Shown: one piece after another, positions 1 through 5,936 of the stretch
Layout of the letters: each line of letters opens with the position of its first letter
Position numbering within the stretch: the stretch's first letter is position 1
Assembly: GCA_003223065.1 (NCBI GenBank)
Contig: QHXU01000267.1
Coordinates: 1-5,936, forward strand
Reading direction: 5' to 3'
DNA: 5,936 nucleotides
DNA from: Acidobacteriota bacterium
GTDB lineage: Bacteria; Acidobacteriota; Terriglobia; Bryobacterales; Bryobacteraceae
Notes under the pieces: generated by a model
What the model was told of the DNA's origin: nothing
The model's database searches: none
Seen by the model: the letters and a program-made list of their open reading frames with translations, nothing else
Made by a program: the position numbers and the translations under genes

Positions 1-925
1 CCTCGCGGCGAATCTCAAACAAGGCGGGAGGTGCGGCCAAGTCATAATCCCAAAGGTCGTGATGGACCAGTTGCTGGTGCCACTTCTTTTCACCGGTGCG
101 AGCGTCGAGCGCAACCAACGAGTTGCCATACAGGCCGTCGCCAACGCGGTCCGCACCATAAAAGTCGGATGTGGGCGAACCCAACGGCGCATATAGAATT
201 CCGCGCTTCTCATCGACTGTGAAGAAGCCCCACACATTTGTTCCGGACCGATTCTTCCAGCCCTCCGCCGGCCACGTCTCCGCTCCGGCTTCACCGGACC
301 GCGGGACGGTGTGAAAGGTCCAGAGCAGCTTGCCGGTCTTCGCATCCCAGCCGCGGATGTCGCCATACGCACCGGTGCTGGGTCTGCCCTCGCCGTTGCT
401 GCATCCGGTGATCACGATGTCGCCGAACACCGCGGGCGGCGACTGCAATACATAGCGCTCGTCCGGCAGACTGCCCCGGACGCCCTTTTTCAGATCCAGG
501 CGCCCCTCGTCGCCGAATCCAGGCGACGGCTTGCCGGTGGTGGCATCGAGCGCGAGCAGAAAAGGTCCGTTGCCGGCAAACACCCTCGGATGCAGGGTTG
601 GTGTTCCCGGCCAATAGGCGAGCCCGCGCAGAGCCACCGGCGACGTATCATATTTCCAAAGCAACTCGCCCGTTTCGGGCACCAGCGCATACACGCCGTC
701 CGGGGCCGTCACATACATCATGCCCTCCACGACGATGGGCACGGCTTCCGATCCCGGCTTGCCGGCGCGAAAGCTCCAGGCGGGTCTTAGCCGTTCGACG
801 TTGCCTGTGTTCAGCTGCTGCAAGGAGGAATACCGCATCGCGCCCGGATCATTGCCATAGGACGGCCAATCCGTCTGGGCGAACCCACAGGTGGAAAACA
901 ACAGCAGCGCGGCGTAACGCATCAT
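1..925 (-). CDS. PQQ-dependent dehydrogenase, glucose-dehydrogenase-like, C-terminus cut by window edge
   Basis: This gene encodes a secreted quinoprotein that probably oxidises a sugar or alcohol in the periplasm and passes electrons to the respiratory chain through PQQ. Reading the minus strand gives 308 residues without a stop, running off the left edge. Residues 1-16 look like a Sec signal peptide ending in GFA before QTDWP. DWPSYGNDPGAMRYSSL (19-35) is the usual opening of PQQ beta-propeller enzymes. TGELLW (86-91), TGKLLW (197-202) and TGEKKW (278-283) are propeller-blade repeats. WTFHTVPRSGE (202-212), GSPTSDFYG (249-257) and VHHDLWDYD (287-295) match the membrane glucose dehydrogenase (Gcd) type. 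Unlike E. coli Gcd there is no five-helix membrane anchor, so this should be a soluble periplasmic form. The start could be 925 or 922 (two adjacent ATGs); a GTG at 946 is a less likely alternative. No clear Shine-Dalgarno is visible. The substrate cannot be told. Confidence 0.9.
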   Translation of the reverse strand, partial: MMRYAALLLFSTCGFAQTDWPSYGNDPGAMRYSSLQQLNTGNVERLRPAWSFRAGKPGSEAVPIVVEGMMYVTAPDGVYALVPETGELLWKYDTSPVALRGLAYWPGTPTLHPRVFAGNGPFLLALDATTGKPSPGFGDEGRLDLKKGVRGSLPDERYVLQSPPAVFGDIVITGCSNGEGRPSTGAYGDIRGWDAKTGKLLWTFHTVPRSGEAGAETWPAEGWKNRSGTNVWGFFTVDEKRGILYAPLGSPTSDFYGADRVGDGLYGNSLVALDARTGEKKWHQQLVHHDLWDYDLAAPPALFEIRRE

Positions 926-1142
926 CCCATTATCAGCCTGACTCACCGGGACAGAAATTGAAGTAGCGAATGCTTTTCAGTTGCCGCACTCAGTTGAGAA
1001 GTGGCTGCGAGAGCGCTACCCGGTTCAAGCTCCGGATCTGAAGCGGCCCTTGTCAGAGCGCCGCGCACGGATTCTAAACCCGTCTTGCACACGCTGGCAT
1101 TCTAAGTGTATGGTCTATTAACATTCGAACAAGGAGATTCTC
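926..1142. promoter_or_regulatory. Divergent intergenic region between the PQQ dehydrogenase and the oxidoreductase
   Basis: These 217 bases separate two genes transcribed away from each other, so they should hold both promoters. On the plus side a canonical AAGGAG (1131-1136) lies six bases before the ATG at 1143. Upstream of it, TTGCAC (1085-1090) and TATGGT (1109-1114) are a weak sigma70-like pair with an 18 bp gap. On the minus side GATAAT (read from 934 to 929) is five of six bases like a -10 box, but it lies only three bases before the ATG at 925. AGAGCGC occurs twice as a direct repeat (1010-1016 and 1055-1061). No terminator or riboswitch-like structure was recognised. The role as a promoter region is inferred from gene direction; the individual boxes are weak. 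Confidence 0.5.
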
Positions 1143-2300
1143 ATGGAGAAGGATTTCAGTGTGTCGAGGAGGCAGTTCCTGCGGAATAGCGGAGCCGGCA
1201 CGGCGGGGGTTTTTACGCTGGTCGACTCCCAGGCTGTGCGCGGCACCGAGGCCAACTCCAACGTATCGGTTGGGCTCATCGGCTGCGGCCACCGCGGCGC
1301 CTACGACGCGGGGATCGTGCACAACGACCCGCGCGCCCGTATCACGGCGATTTGCGACCTCTTCGAAGACCGTCGCGAAATGGCCAAGCGAAGTCTGAAA
1401 CTCGAGCGGCCCGCGGATTACGAAGATTTCGAGAAGCTGCTGGCTTCGGATGTGGATGCCGTGATTATCGCCACGCCGCCGTTCGAGCACCCCCGTATGC
1501 TGGCTGCGGCGGTGGAAGCCAAAAAGCACATCTACTGCGAAAAGCCCATGGGCGTGGATGTGGAAGGCTGCAAGAACGTGATGGCAGCCGGCAGGCGGTG
1601 TGATCCCAAGAAAAATATTTCGGTGGGCTTCCAGCAACGCTACGGTCCGGTCTATCAGGATGCCTACAAGCGTGTCGTCGAAGGCCAGATCGGCGACTTG
1701 GTCACCGCACGCGCGTATTGGATCGGCGGGGACCCGTTCATCCGCAAACCGTATTCGGACCCGAAAGTAGAGCACATCCGCAACTGGTTCTGTTATAAGG
1801 ACACGTCGGGCGACTTCATCGTTGAGCAGGATTGCCACAACTTCGATGTCCTGCACTGGTTCCTCGGCTTGCCCACGCGTGCGGTAGGCTACGGCGGCAC
1901 CAAGGTGCGCACTTCGATGGAGATCATGGATCATCTGAGCCTTGCCTTCGAGTTTCCAAACGGCATTCAAGTCAACTTCGAGGCCAACCAGATGTCGCCA
2001 CCGGGTATCGGCAAAGTCGGCGAGGAATTTGTCGGGCGTAAGGGCATGATCACCACCTCCCGCGGCAAGACCGTTTTCACTCCCGCGCATGACTCGGATC
2101 AAGCGGAAACTACTGTCACGTTGAATTCGCGGCGTGACATCACCGTGGATGCCTTCCAGTCGTTCCTCGACCGCGTCGTCAGCGGCAAGGTAGAGAACGT
2201 GGCGGAGCGGTCCGCTCTCAGTACGGGGATCGCGATTCTTGGCCGGACGGCCATCTACAGCAGGAAGGAAGCTACCTGGAAAGATGTGATTGGCTTATGA
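1143..2300 (+). CDS. Tat-exported Gfo/Idh/MocA family oxidoreductase
   Basis: This is a 385-residue NAD(P)-dependent oxidoreductase of the Gfo/Idh/MocA family, which acts on sugars, polyols and their derivatives. The N-terminus carries a twin-arginine motif, SRRQFL (8-13), then a short hydrophobic stretch, so export of the folded enzyme through Tat is predicted. The Rossmann nucleotide-binding loop is VGLIGCGHRG (43-52), and the acidic residue after the second strand is probably D72 in AICDLFEDR. The family signature lysine is in CEKPMG (132-137). EQDCHNFDVLHW (228-239) fits the conserved D-x-G-x-H-x-x-D active-site block, with H232 and D235 as the likely catalytic pair and glutamate at the first acidic position. 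The C-terminal half (about 170-330) is the alpha/beta substrate domain. Length is normal for the Tat-type branch. The start is fixed by AAGGAG six bases upstream. The exact substrate is unknown. Confidence 0.93.
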   Translation: MEKDFSVSRRQFLRNSGAGTAGVFTLVDSQAVRGTEANSNVSVGLIGCGHRGAYDAGIVHNDPRARITAICDLFEDRREMAKRSLKLERPADYEDFEKLLASDVDAVIIATPPFEHPRMLAAAVEAKKHIYCEKPMGVDVEGCKNVMAAGRRCDPKKNISVGFQQRYGPVYQDAYKRVVEGQIGDLVTARAYWIGGDPFIRKPYSDPKVEHIRNWFCYKDTSGDFIVEQDCHNFDVLHWFLGLPTRAVGYGGTKVRTSMEIMDHLSLAFEFPNGIQVNFEANQMSPPGIGKVGEEFVGRKGMITTSRGKTVFTPAHDSDQAETTVTLNSRRDITVDAFQSFLDRVVSGKVENVAERSALSTGIAILGRTAIYSRKEATWKDVIGL

Positions 2301-2380
2301 ACGGATTTGGAAGCGTGCTATCCGCGGTTCTGGCCCCTCTCCTCGCGGCTCCTTCGTCCGTCGTGCAAACGAGTGCCTAG
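2297..2380 (+). CDS. Possible 27-residue peptide or remnant overlapping the oxidoreductase stop
   Basis: An ATG overlaps the oxidoreductase stop codon as ATGA and opens a 27-codon frame ending in TAG. The peptide begins MNGFGSVLSAVLAPLLAAP and ends SSVVQTSA. Its hydrophobic, alanine- and leucine-rich core followed by small residues looks like a signal peptide cut short. It could be a translationally coupled small secreted or membrane peptide, the remaining 5' end of a lost second gene of the operon, or chance. No good Shine-Dalgarno lies at normal distance: GGAAAG (2278-2283) is 13 bases away, so translation would depend on coupling. I do not recognise a family. Confidence 0.3.
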   Translation: MNGFGSVLSAVLAPLLAAPSSVVQTSA

Positions 2381-2500
2381 CTGAGTCTGGGTCCGGTGAG
2401 TAAAGTCCGTGTGGCGCGCCGGCGCGTTGTCTCACGCCTCCTGACCTTCCGGCTCGCCGCCGCTCTACTCCGCAACCAGGCCGGAAGAAAGGCTAGCGGA
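2381..2500. other. Short gap before queA with no recognised gene
   Basis: Nothing convincing is encoded here. The queA frame stays open upstream to a GTG at 2396, but the extra 35 residues are arginine-rich, unlike any QueA N-terminus. A perfect 12 bp GC palindrome (2415-2426) contains no loop and is not followed by a T-run, so it is not a terminator. No promoter for queA stands out. Confidence 0.5.
2488..2492 (+). promoter_or_regulatory. Ribosome binding site that sets the queA start
   Basis: AAAGG lies eight bases before the GTG at 2501. Together with the VLLSDFDYHLP protein start expected of QueA, it selects this GTG over the in-frame GTG at 2396, which lacks a comparable site. Confidence 0.6.
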
Positions 2501-3499
2501 GTGCTTCTCTCCGACTTCGATTACCACCTCCCCGCGGAACTGATCGCTCAGGAACCGCTTCCCGACCGCGCCGCCTCGCGCATGCTCGTGCTCCACCGCA
2601 AGAGCGCAACCTGGCAGGATCGCGCCTTCCGCGACCTCCCCTCGTATCTCCGGCCAGGCGACTGCCTCGTGCTCAATGATTCCCGCGTCTTTCCATCGCG
2701 TCTCTATGGCCGCCGCGAACACGGCACCGGCCGCGTTGAGGTCTTGCTCACCAGACCAATCTCCGCGGACGGGCTCACCTGGGAAGCGCTGGTCCATCCC
2801 GGCCGAAAAATGCGCACCGGCGAACTCATCATTTTCTCGGACGAGCTCAGCGCGGAAATCCTCGGCCGCTGCCAATTCGGCGAGCGCACCGTCCGGCTGC
2901 GGCCTCGCGGCAGCCTTTTCGAGATCCTGGATCGGATCGGGCACGTGCCGTTGCCGCCTTACATTCGCAGGCCCGATACTGAGGCCGACCGGTCGCGGTA
3001 TCAAACCGTGTTCGCCAGAGAGCGCGGCTCCGTCGCGGCGCCCACCGCCGGCCTTCACTTCACGCCGGAAATCCTCGATGCGTGCCGCGCAGCGGGGGCG
3101 AAAATTGCCTGGGTAACGTTGCACGTCGGCCTCGGCACTTTCCAGCCGCTGCGCGCTGAAAAGATCGAGGAAGCGCGGCTGCACACGGAATCATTTACAA
3201 TGCCCCCGGAGACGGCCGCTGCCATCCAAGCTGCGAGCCGTGTGGTCGCCGTGGGCACAGCCAGCGTTCGCGCCATCGAGAGTGAACCGCGGAAGGGCGA
3301 AACAAGTCTCTTCATTTACCCGGGCTACCAGTTTCGCCGGACCGGCGCGCTCTTGACTAATTTTCACCTCCCTCGGTCGAGTTTGCTGGTACTGGTTTGC
3401 GCATTCGCGGGCAGGGAACTCACACTCGCGGCTTATCGTCACGCAGTGGAACAGCGGTACCGCTTTTTCTCGTACGGAGACTGCGCCTTAGTACTGTGA
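2501..3499 (+). CDS. queA: S-adenosylmethionine:tRNA ribosyltransferase-isomerase
   Basis: QueA transfers and isomerises the ribosyl part of S-adenosylmethionine onto 7-aminomethyl-7-deazaguanine at the tRNA wobble position, giving epoxyqueuosine in the cytosolic queuosine pathway. From the GTG at 2501 the protein has 332 residues, slightly shorter than the usual 340-355. Family blocks appear in order: LLSDFDYHLPAELIAQEPL (2-20), LVLNDSRVFPSRL (56-68), VEVLLTRP (79-86), PLPPYIRRPD (150-159), YQTVFARERGSVAAPTAGLH (167-186), LHVGLGTFQPLR (207-218), LHTESF (227-232), VGTASVRAIES (251-261), LFIYPGYQF (270-278), LLTNFHLPRSSLL (284-296) and YRFFSYGDCAL (320-330). Two departures stand out: the loop after AIES is about ten residues shorter than in E. 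coli, and the usual VDALLTNFH reads TGALLTNFH, with glycine replacing the aspartate. All main blocks remain, so the enzyme is probably active. No other queuosine gene lies nearby. Confidence 0.97.
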   Translation: MLLSDFDYHLPAELIAQEPLPDRAASRMLVLHRKSATWQDRAFRDLPSYLRPGDCLVLNDSRVFPSRLYGRREHGTGRVEVLLTRPISADGLTWEALVHPGRKMRTGELIIFSDELSAEILGRCQFGERTVRLRPRGSLFEILDRIGHVPLPPYIRRPDTEADRSRYQTVFARERGSVAAPTAGLHFTPEILDACRAAGAKIAWVTLHVGLGTFQPLRAEKIEEARLHTESFTMPPETAAAIQAASRVVAVGTASVRAIESEPRKGETSLFIYPGYQFRRTGALLTNFHLPRSSLLVLVCAFAGRELTLAAYRHAVEQRYRFFSYGDCALVL

Positions 3500-3523
3500 A
3501 CTACTGATAACTAGGGATAACTA
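3499..3523 (+). repeat. Three AACTA repeats at exact 10 bp spacing
   Basis: AACTA begins at 3499, 3509 and 3519, in the short spacer between queA and the next gene; the first copy overlaps the last base of the queA stop. The first two copies are followed by CTGAT and GGGAT, so the unit is roughly AACTANNGAT. Ten-base spacing would put every copy on the same face of the helix. The repeat is AT-rich in a GC-rich setting and also places TAG and TAA in the queA frame after its TGA. It could be an operator or back-up stops, or have arisen by simple duplication. The function is unknown. Confidence 0.5.
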
Positions 3524-3542
3524 TTCGGAAAGATATGGCATA

Positions 3543-5054
3543 ATGTGTGCAAGGAACAAATCGAGTTTGAGCGACCCGAGGTCACTCCCGGAGCTGCTGG
3601 CGAAGGCTCGGCGGCGGTGTCTCACGCACCTTCTGCTCGATCAGTCCGCTCTGGCGACCATGATCGCAATGGGCGGCTCAATTGTGCTCCTTCTCGCCGG
3701 AACCGAGATCCTGGATTGGTATTGGATCGCGCTCCTCGCGGCCGCGAGTCTGGGCGCCGGCGCGTACCGGCTCCGCAAGAAAATCCCTTCCGCTTATGAG
3801 CTGGCGCGCCGGATCGACCGCCGTCTCAAGCTGGCGGATACGCTTTCCACCGCGACGTATTTCGCGTCCCCCGAAGCGCGCGCTGATGAAGCTGTTTGCA
3901 GGAGACAGCGCCGCGATGCTGAGGAGCTGGCGCGCTCGGTGGATGTGCGGCAGGCGGTTCCATTCACCAGGTCGCGTTACACGTACCCGGCGATCGGCTT
4001 TGCGATGGTGGCCTTCGGGCTGTTCGCTGTGCGCTACGCGGTGACGCGCAGCCTTAGTCTCGAACCGTCCCTGGTGCGCATCGCATACGACACGTTCTTC
4101 GGCTCTGATACGCAGCTCGCGAAGGCGCAGCGCGAAAAACAGTCCGGCGGCGAAAAGCAGCCGCAGCTCGATCCCGGCTCGCCCGATGCTCCGGACCAGT
4201 CCGATATGGCGCCTGATGCCGTGCTCGACTCCGTCGATACTCCCGACGTGAACAACCCCGATGCAGCCAACCAGTCCAAATCGGACTCGGCCGGCCAGCC
4301 GCCCGATCCAAAAGGCGAAGAGCAGGGCGAGAGCACTAATAAGGACGACCGCTCCAATGGTAACGACGCCTCGAATCAGGACAACCCGCAGAACGATGGC
4401 GCGACCAACGCCAAACAGCAGAACGGCAAACAGGATTCAAAGCAGGGAGCGGGCAGCGAAAATTCGAGCCTTCTCGAAAAGCTGAAGGATGCAATGGCCA
4501 ACATGCTGAACAAAATGAGAATGCCGCAGCGGGACGGCCAGCAGTCGGCGCAGAACGCAAAGGACGGAAAGCAGGGCGGGCGCCGCGACAAGTCGAACCA
4601 GAAAGGCACGTCCTCGCAAAGCCGGAGTCAGGCCTCGGACGCAGACTCGCAAAGCGATCAGCAGCAGAGTGACGGCGACAAGAAACAGTCCGCTGAATCG
4701 CGGAGCAGCGAGAAATCGTCCGACAAGTCCCCATCCCAGGATTCCAAGAGCGGCATCGGCTCCCAGGATGGCGACAAGGCGGCGCGCGAAGCCGAACAAC
4801 TCGCGGCCATGGGCAAGATCAGCGAGATTCTCGGCAAGCGCTCGGCCAACGTCACCGGCGAGGTGATGGTGGAGGTCGGGTCCGGTAAGCAGCAACTCAA
4901 GACGCCATGGGCTCAGCGTCAGGCGACCCACGCGGAGGCCGGAAGCGAAATCCATCGTGACGAAGTGCCGCTGATGTACCAGCAATTTGTGCAGCAGTAT
5001 TTCGAGGAGATCCGCAAAACGCCGCCGGCCTCCAAGAACCCTTCAAAGCAGTGA
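3543..5054 (+). CDS. DUF4175-like membrane protein with long low-complexity linker
   Basis: This 503-residue protein has a membrane-anchored N-terminal part that resembles DUF4175-type proteins, often found with MoxR/DUF58 genes in Acidobacteria and Planctomycetes. Predicted helices are about 36-54, 58-76 and 149-167. Between them lies the family-like block PSAYELARRIDRRLKLADTL (82-101), then an alpha-helical region ending RQAVPF (136-141). Residues about 194-415 are a polar linker very rich in Ser, Gln, Asp, Lys and Asn, broken only by a helical island, SLLEKLKDAMANMLNKMRMP (309-328). A folded C-terminal segment (about 414-495) contains EAEQLAAMGKISEIL (416-430) and ends DEVPLMYQQFVQQYFEEIRK (473-492), a tail type seen in related membrane proteins. 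The start at 3543 has GGAAAG nine to ten bases upstream. It lies 43 bp after queA. Biochemical function is unknown; the domain assignment is from resemblance only. Confidence 0.75.
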   Translation: MCARNKSSLSDPRSLPELLAKARRRCLTHLLLDQSALATMIAMGGSIVLLLAGTEILDWYWIALLAAASLGAGAYRLRKKIPSAYELARRIDRRLKLADTLSTATYFASPEARADEAVCRRQRRDAEELARSVDVRQAVPFTRSRYTYPAIGFAMVAFGLFAVRYAVTRSLSLEPSLVRIAYDTFFGSDTQLAKAQREKQSGGEKQPQLDPGSPDAPDQSDMAPDAVLDSVDTPDVNNPDAANQSKSDSAGQPPDPKGEEQGESTNKDDRSNGNDASNQDNPQNDGATNAKQQNGKQDSKQGAGSENSSLLEKLKDAMANMLNKMRMPQRDGQQSAQNAKDGKQGGRRDKSNQKGTSSQSRSQASDADSQSDQQQSDGDKKQSAESRSSEKSSDKSPSQDSKSGIGSQDGDKAAREAEQLAAMGKISEILGKRSANVTGEVMVEVGSGKQQLKTPWAQRQATHAEAGSEIHRDEVPLMYQQFVQQYFEEIRKTPPASKNPSKQ

Positions 5055-5123
5055 GCCGCGCGTAAAACAGGCGCATGTCCTGATCCATCCCGGCGCTGAA
5101 TCCGTAATACTGAGGGAGAGAAC

Positions 5124-5936
5124 ATGAAGCGCTGTACTCTGTTCCTTCCGTTTTCCGCCGCGATGCTGCTGGTCGCACACCCGATGGGAAATTTCAGCGT
5201 CAGCCACTACACCCGGCTCGAATTATCGGCTAAGGGCGTGGAGGTAACCTACGCGCTCGATCTGGCCGAGATCCCCACTTTCCAACTGCTGCGGGACTGG
5301 AAACTCGACGCCGGGAGCGCTCCATCTGCGCTCGAACAGAAGGCGGCGGAACAGGCGAGGGAATGGATCGAAGGGCTCGAATTTCGAGCCGCCGGACGGC
5401 GGCTTGAACCGGAATTCGTGCGCGCGGAAATCAAGCTGTCTGATGGCGCGGGCGGCTTGCCGGTGGCCCGGATTACGTCCACCCTGCGTCTCGACGGTGT
5501 GCGCGGGCCGCTCCAGTTCGAGGATCACAATTACGCTGACCGCGGCGGATGGAAAGAGATCGTCATCCGCGCGGGAACCGGCGCGCAGGTGTTGAAGGCG
5601 AGCCACGGCGATCTCGATCGCAGCAAGGCCCTCACCGGGTATCCCGCGGATCCGGTTGCGTCGGCGCCGCAGGACCTGCGGGCGTCGATGGAGTGGCAGG
5701 CGGATCGTCCCGCTGCGGCTAAAAGGGTCGAGCCGCGCATCGTTCCGCTTGAGCAGCCGAAACCGGCGGCTCCGGAGACCGCCGCTCCGCCGTCGTCCAC
5801 GCCGCCGCCGGAAACGCTCGCGCGCGGCGATTTCCTTTCAAGCTTGCTCGGCAAAAAGGAAGTCGGCCTCGGCCTGATGCTCGCCGGCTTGGCGGTGGCG
5901 TTCGTGCTCGGCTCGGCCCATGCGCTTACGCCTGGA
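5124..5936 (+). CDS. NicO/RcnA-like nickel-cobalt transporter with periplasmic N-domain, C-terminus cut by window edge
   Basis: The first 271 residues of a probable membrane transporter for nickel or cobalt are present; the frame is open at the right edge. Residues 1-18 form a signal peptide or first helix ending LLVAHP. HPMGNFSVSHYTRLEL (19-34) and YALDLAEIPTFQLL (43-56) are typical of the extracytoplasmic domain found before NicO-type transporters in Acidobacteria and others. The domain continues to about 205, followed by a Pro/Ala-rich linker (about 207-231, PPSSTPPPE near its end). A transmembrane helix starts at about 247 (VGLGLMLAGLAVAFVLG) and runs into SAHALTPG (264-271), the start of the HALxPGHGK metal-binding motif of this family. 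AGGGAG (5113-5118) five bases before the ATG supports the start. The gap after the preceding gene is 69 bp without a terminator. Metal specificity cannot be told. A urease-accessory or TauE-like relative is the alternative. Confidence 0.85.
   Translation, partial: MKRCTLFLPFSAAMLLVAHPMGNFSVSHYTRLELSAKGVEVTYALDLAEIPTFQLLRDWKLDAGSAPSALEQKAAEQAREWIEGLEFRAAGRRLEPEFVRAEIKLSDGAGGLPVARITSTLRLDGVRGPLQFEDHNYADRGGWKEIVIRAGTGAQVLKASHGDLDRSKALTGYPADPVASAPQDLRASMEWQADRPAAAKRVEPRIVPLEQPKPAAPETAAPPSSTPPPETLARGDFLSSLLGKKEVGLGLMLAGLAVAFVLGSAHALTPG

Noticed and set aside
311..790. A 159-codon plus-strand frame inside the PQQ dehydrogenase.
   Set aside because: The minus-strand frame carries all the quinoprotein motifs; this is its antisense shadow.
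941..1120. A plus-strand frame of about 60 codons open through the divergent intergenic region.
   Set aside because: It has no start codon with a ribosome binding site and no recognisable protein similarity; it lies where promoters are expected.
1074..2102. A 342-codon open frame on the minus strand opposite the oxidoreductase.
   Set aside because: The plus-strand frame is a clear family member with an ideal ribosome binding site. The antisense product shows no recognisable domain and is a by-product of high-GC codon use.
2415..2426. A perfect 12 bp GC palindrome upstream of queA.
   Set aside because: It has no loop or T-run. Palindromes of this length are expected about once in several kilobases, and more often in GC-rich DNA.
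2396..2500. A 35-residue N-terminal extension of QueA from the GTG at 2396.
   Set aside because: The extension is arginine-rich and QueA proteins normally begin near LLSDFDY. The GTG at 2501 has the better ribosome binding site.
2465..3184. A 239-codon open frame on the minus strand opposite queA.
   Set aside because: It is a shadow of the well-supported queA gene; the protein has no recognisable motif.
3535..3543. A two-codon upstream frame (ATG GCA TAA) overlapping the start of the 503-residue protein.
   Set aside because: The ribosome binding site is only two bases from this ATG, too close for use; probably chance.
4437..4985. A 182-codon minus-strand frame with leucine-rich, membrane-like stretches, opposite the 503-residue protein.
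   Set aside because: The Leu/Val-rich look comes from reading the Gln/Asp/Lys/Ser-rich linker in antisense. No ribosome binding site or family motif supports it.

Overview
This 5.9 kb window of bacterial DNA is GC-rich and densely coded, with no RNA genes, insertion sequences or CRISPR arrays that I can see. The gene content suggests a soil-type Acidobacterium, possibly of the Solibacter/Bryobacter kind. The clues are a Tat-targeted Gfo/Idh/MocA oxidoreductase, a periplasmic PQQ dehydrogenase, a DUF4175-like membrane protein with a long polar tail, and a NicO-type transporter with an N-terminal periplasmic domain. This placement is an inference from family habits; no marker gene is present.

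Layout: positions 1-925 (minus strand) hold the N-terminal 308 residues of a secreted glucose-dehydrogenase-like quinoprotein whose end lies off the left edge. A 217 bp divergent intergenic region separates it from a 385-aa Tat-exported Gfo/Idh/MocA oxidoreductase (1143-2300, plus). A 27-codon ORF (2297-2380) overlaps the oxidoreductase stop by ATGA and may be a remnant or a small peptide. Next come queA (2501-3499, GTG start), a 43 bp AT-richer spacer with three AACTA repeats at exact 10 bp spacing, and a 503-aa membrane protein with a ~220-residue low-complexity linker (3543-5054). The last gene is the first 271 residues of a NicO-like Ni/Co transporter (5124-5936), cut by the right edge exactly in its HALTPG metal-site motif.

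How the genes fit together: the two divergent left-hand genes are both exported and both from families that often act on sugars or polyols, so a shared carbohydrate-oxidation role is plausible but unproven. queA is a housekeeping tRNA-modification gene with no obvious link to its neighbours. queA, the DUF4175-like gene and the NicO-like gene run in one direction with gaps of 43 and 69 bp and no visible terminator, so they could be co-transcribed. Nothing here is clearly a new system. The least explained parts are the long polar linker protein, the ATGA-overlapping mini-ORF and the phased AACTA repeats.
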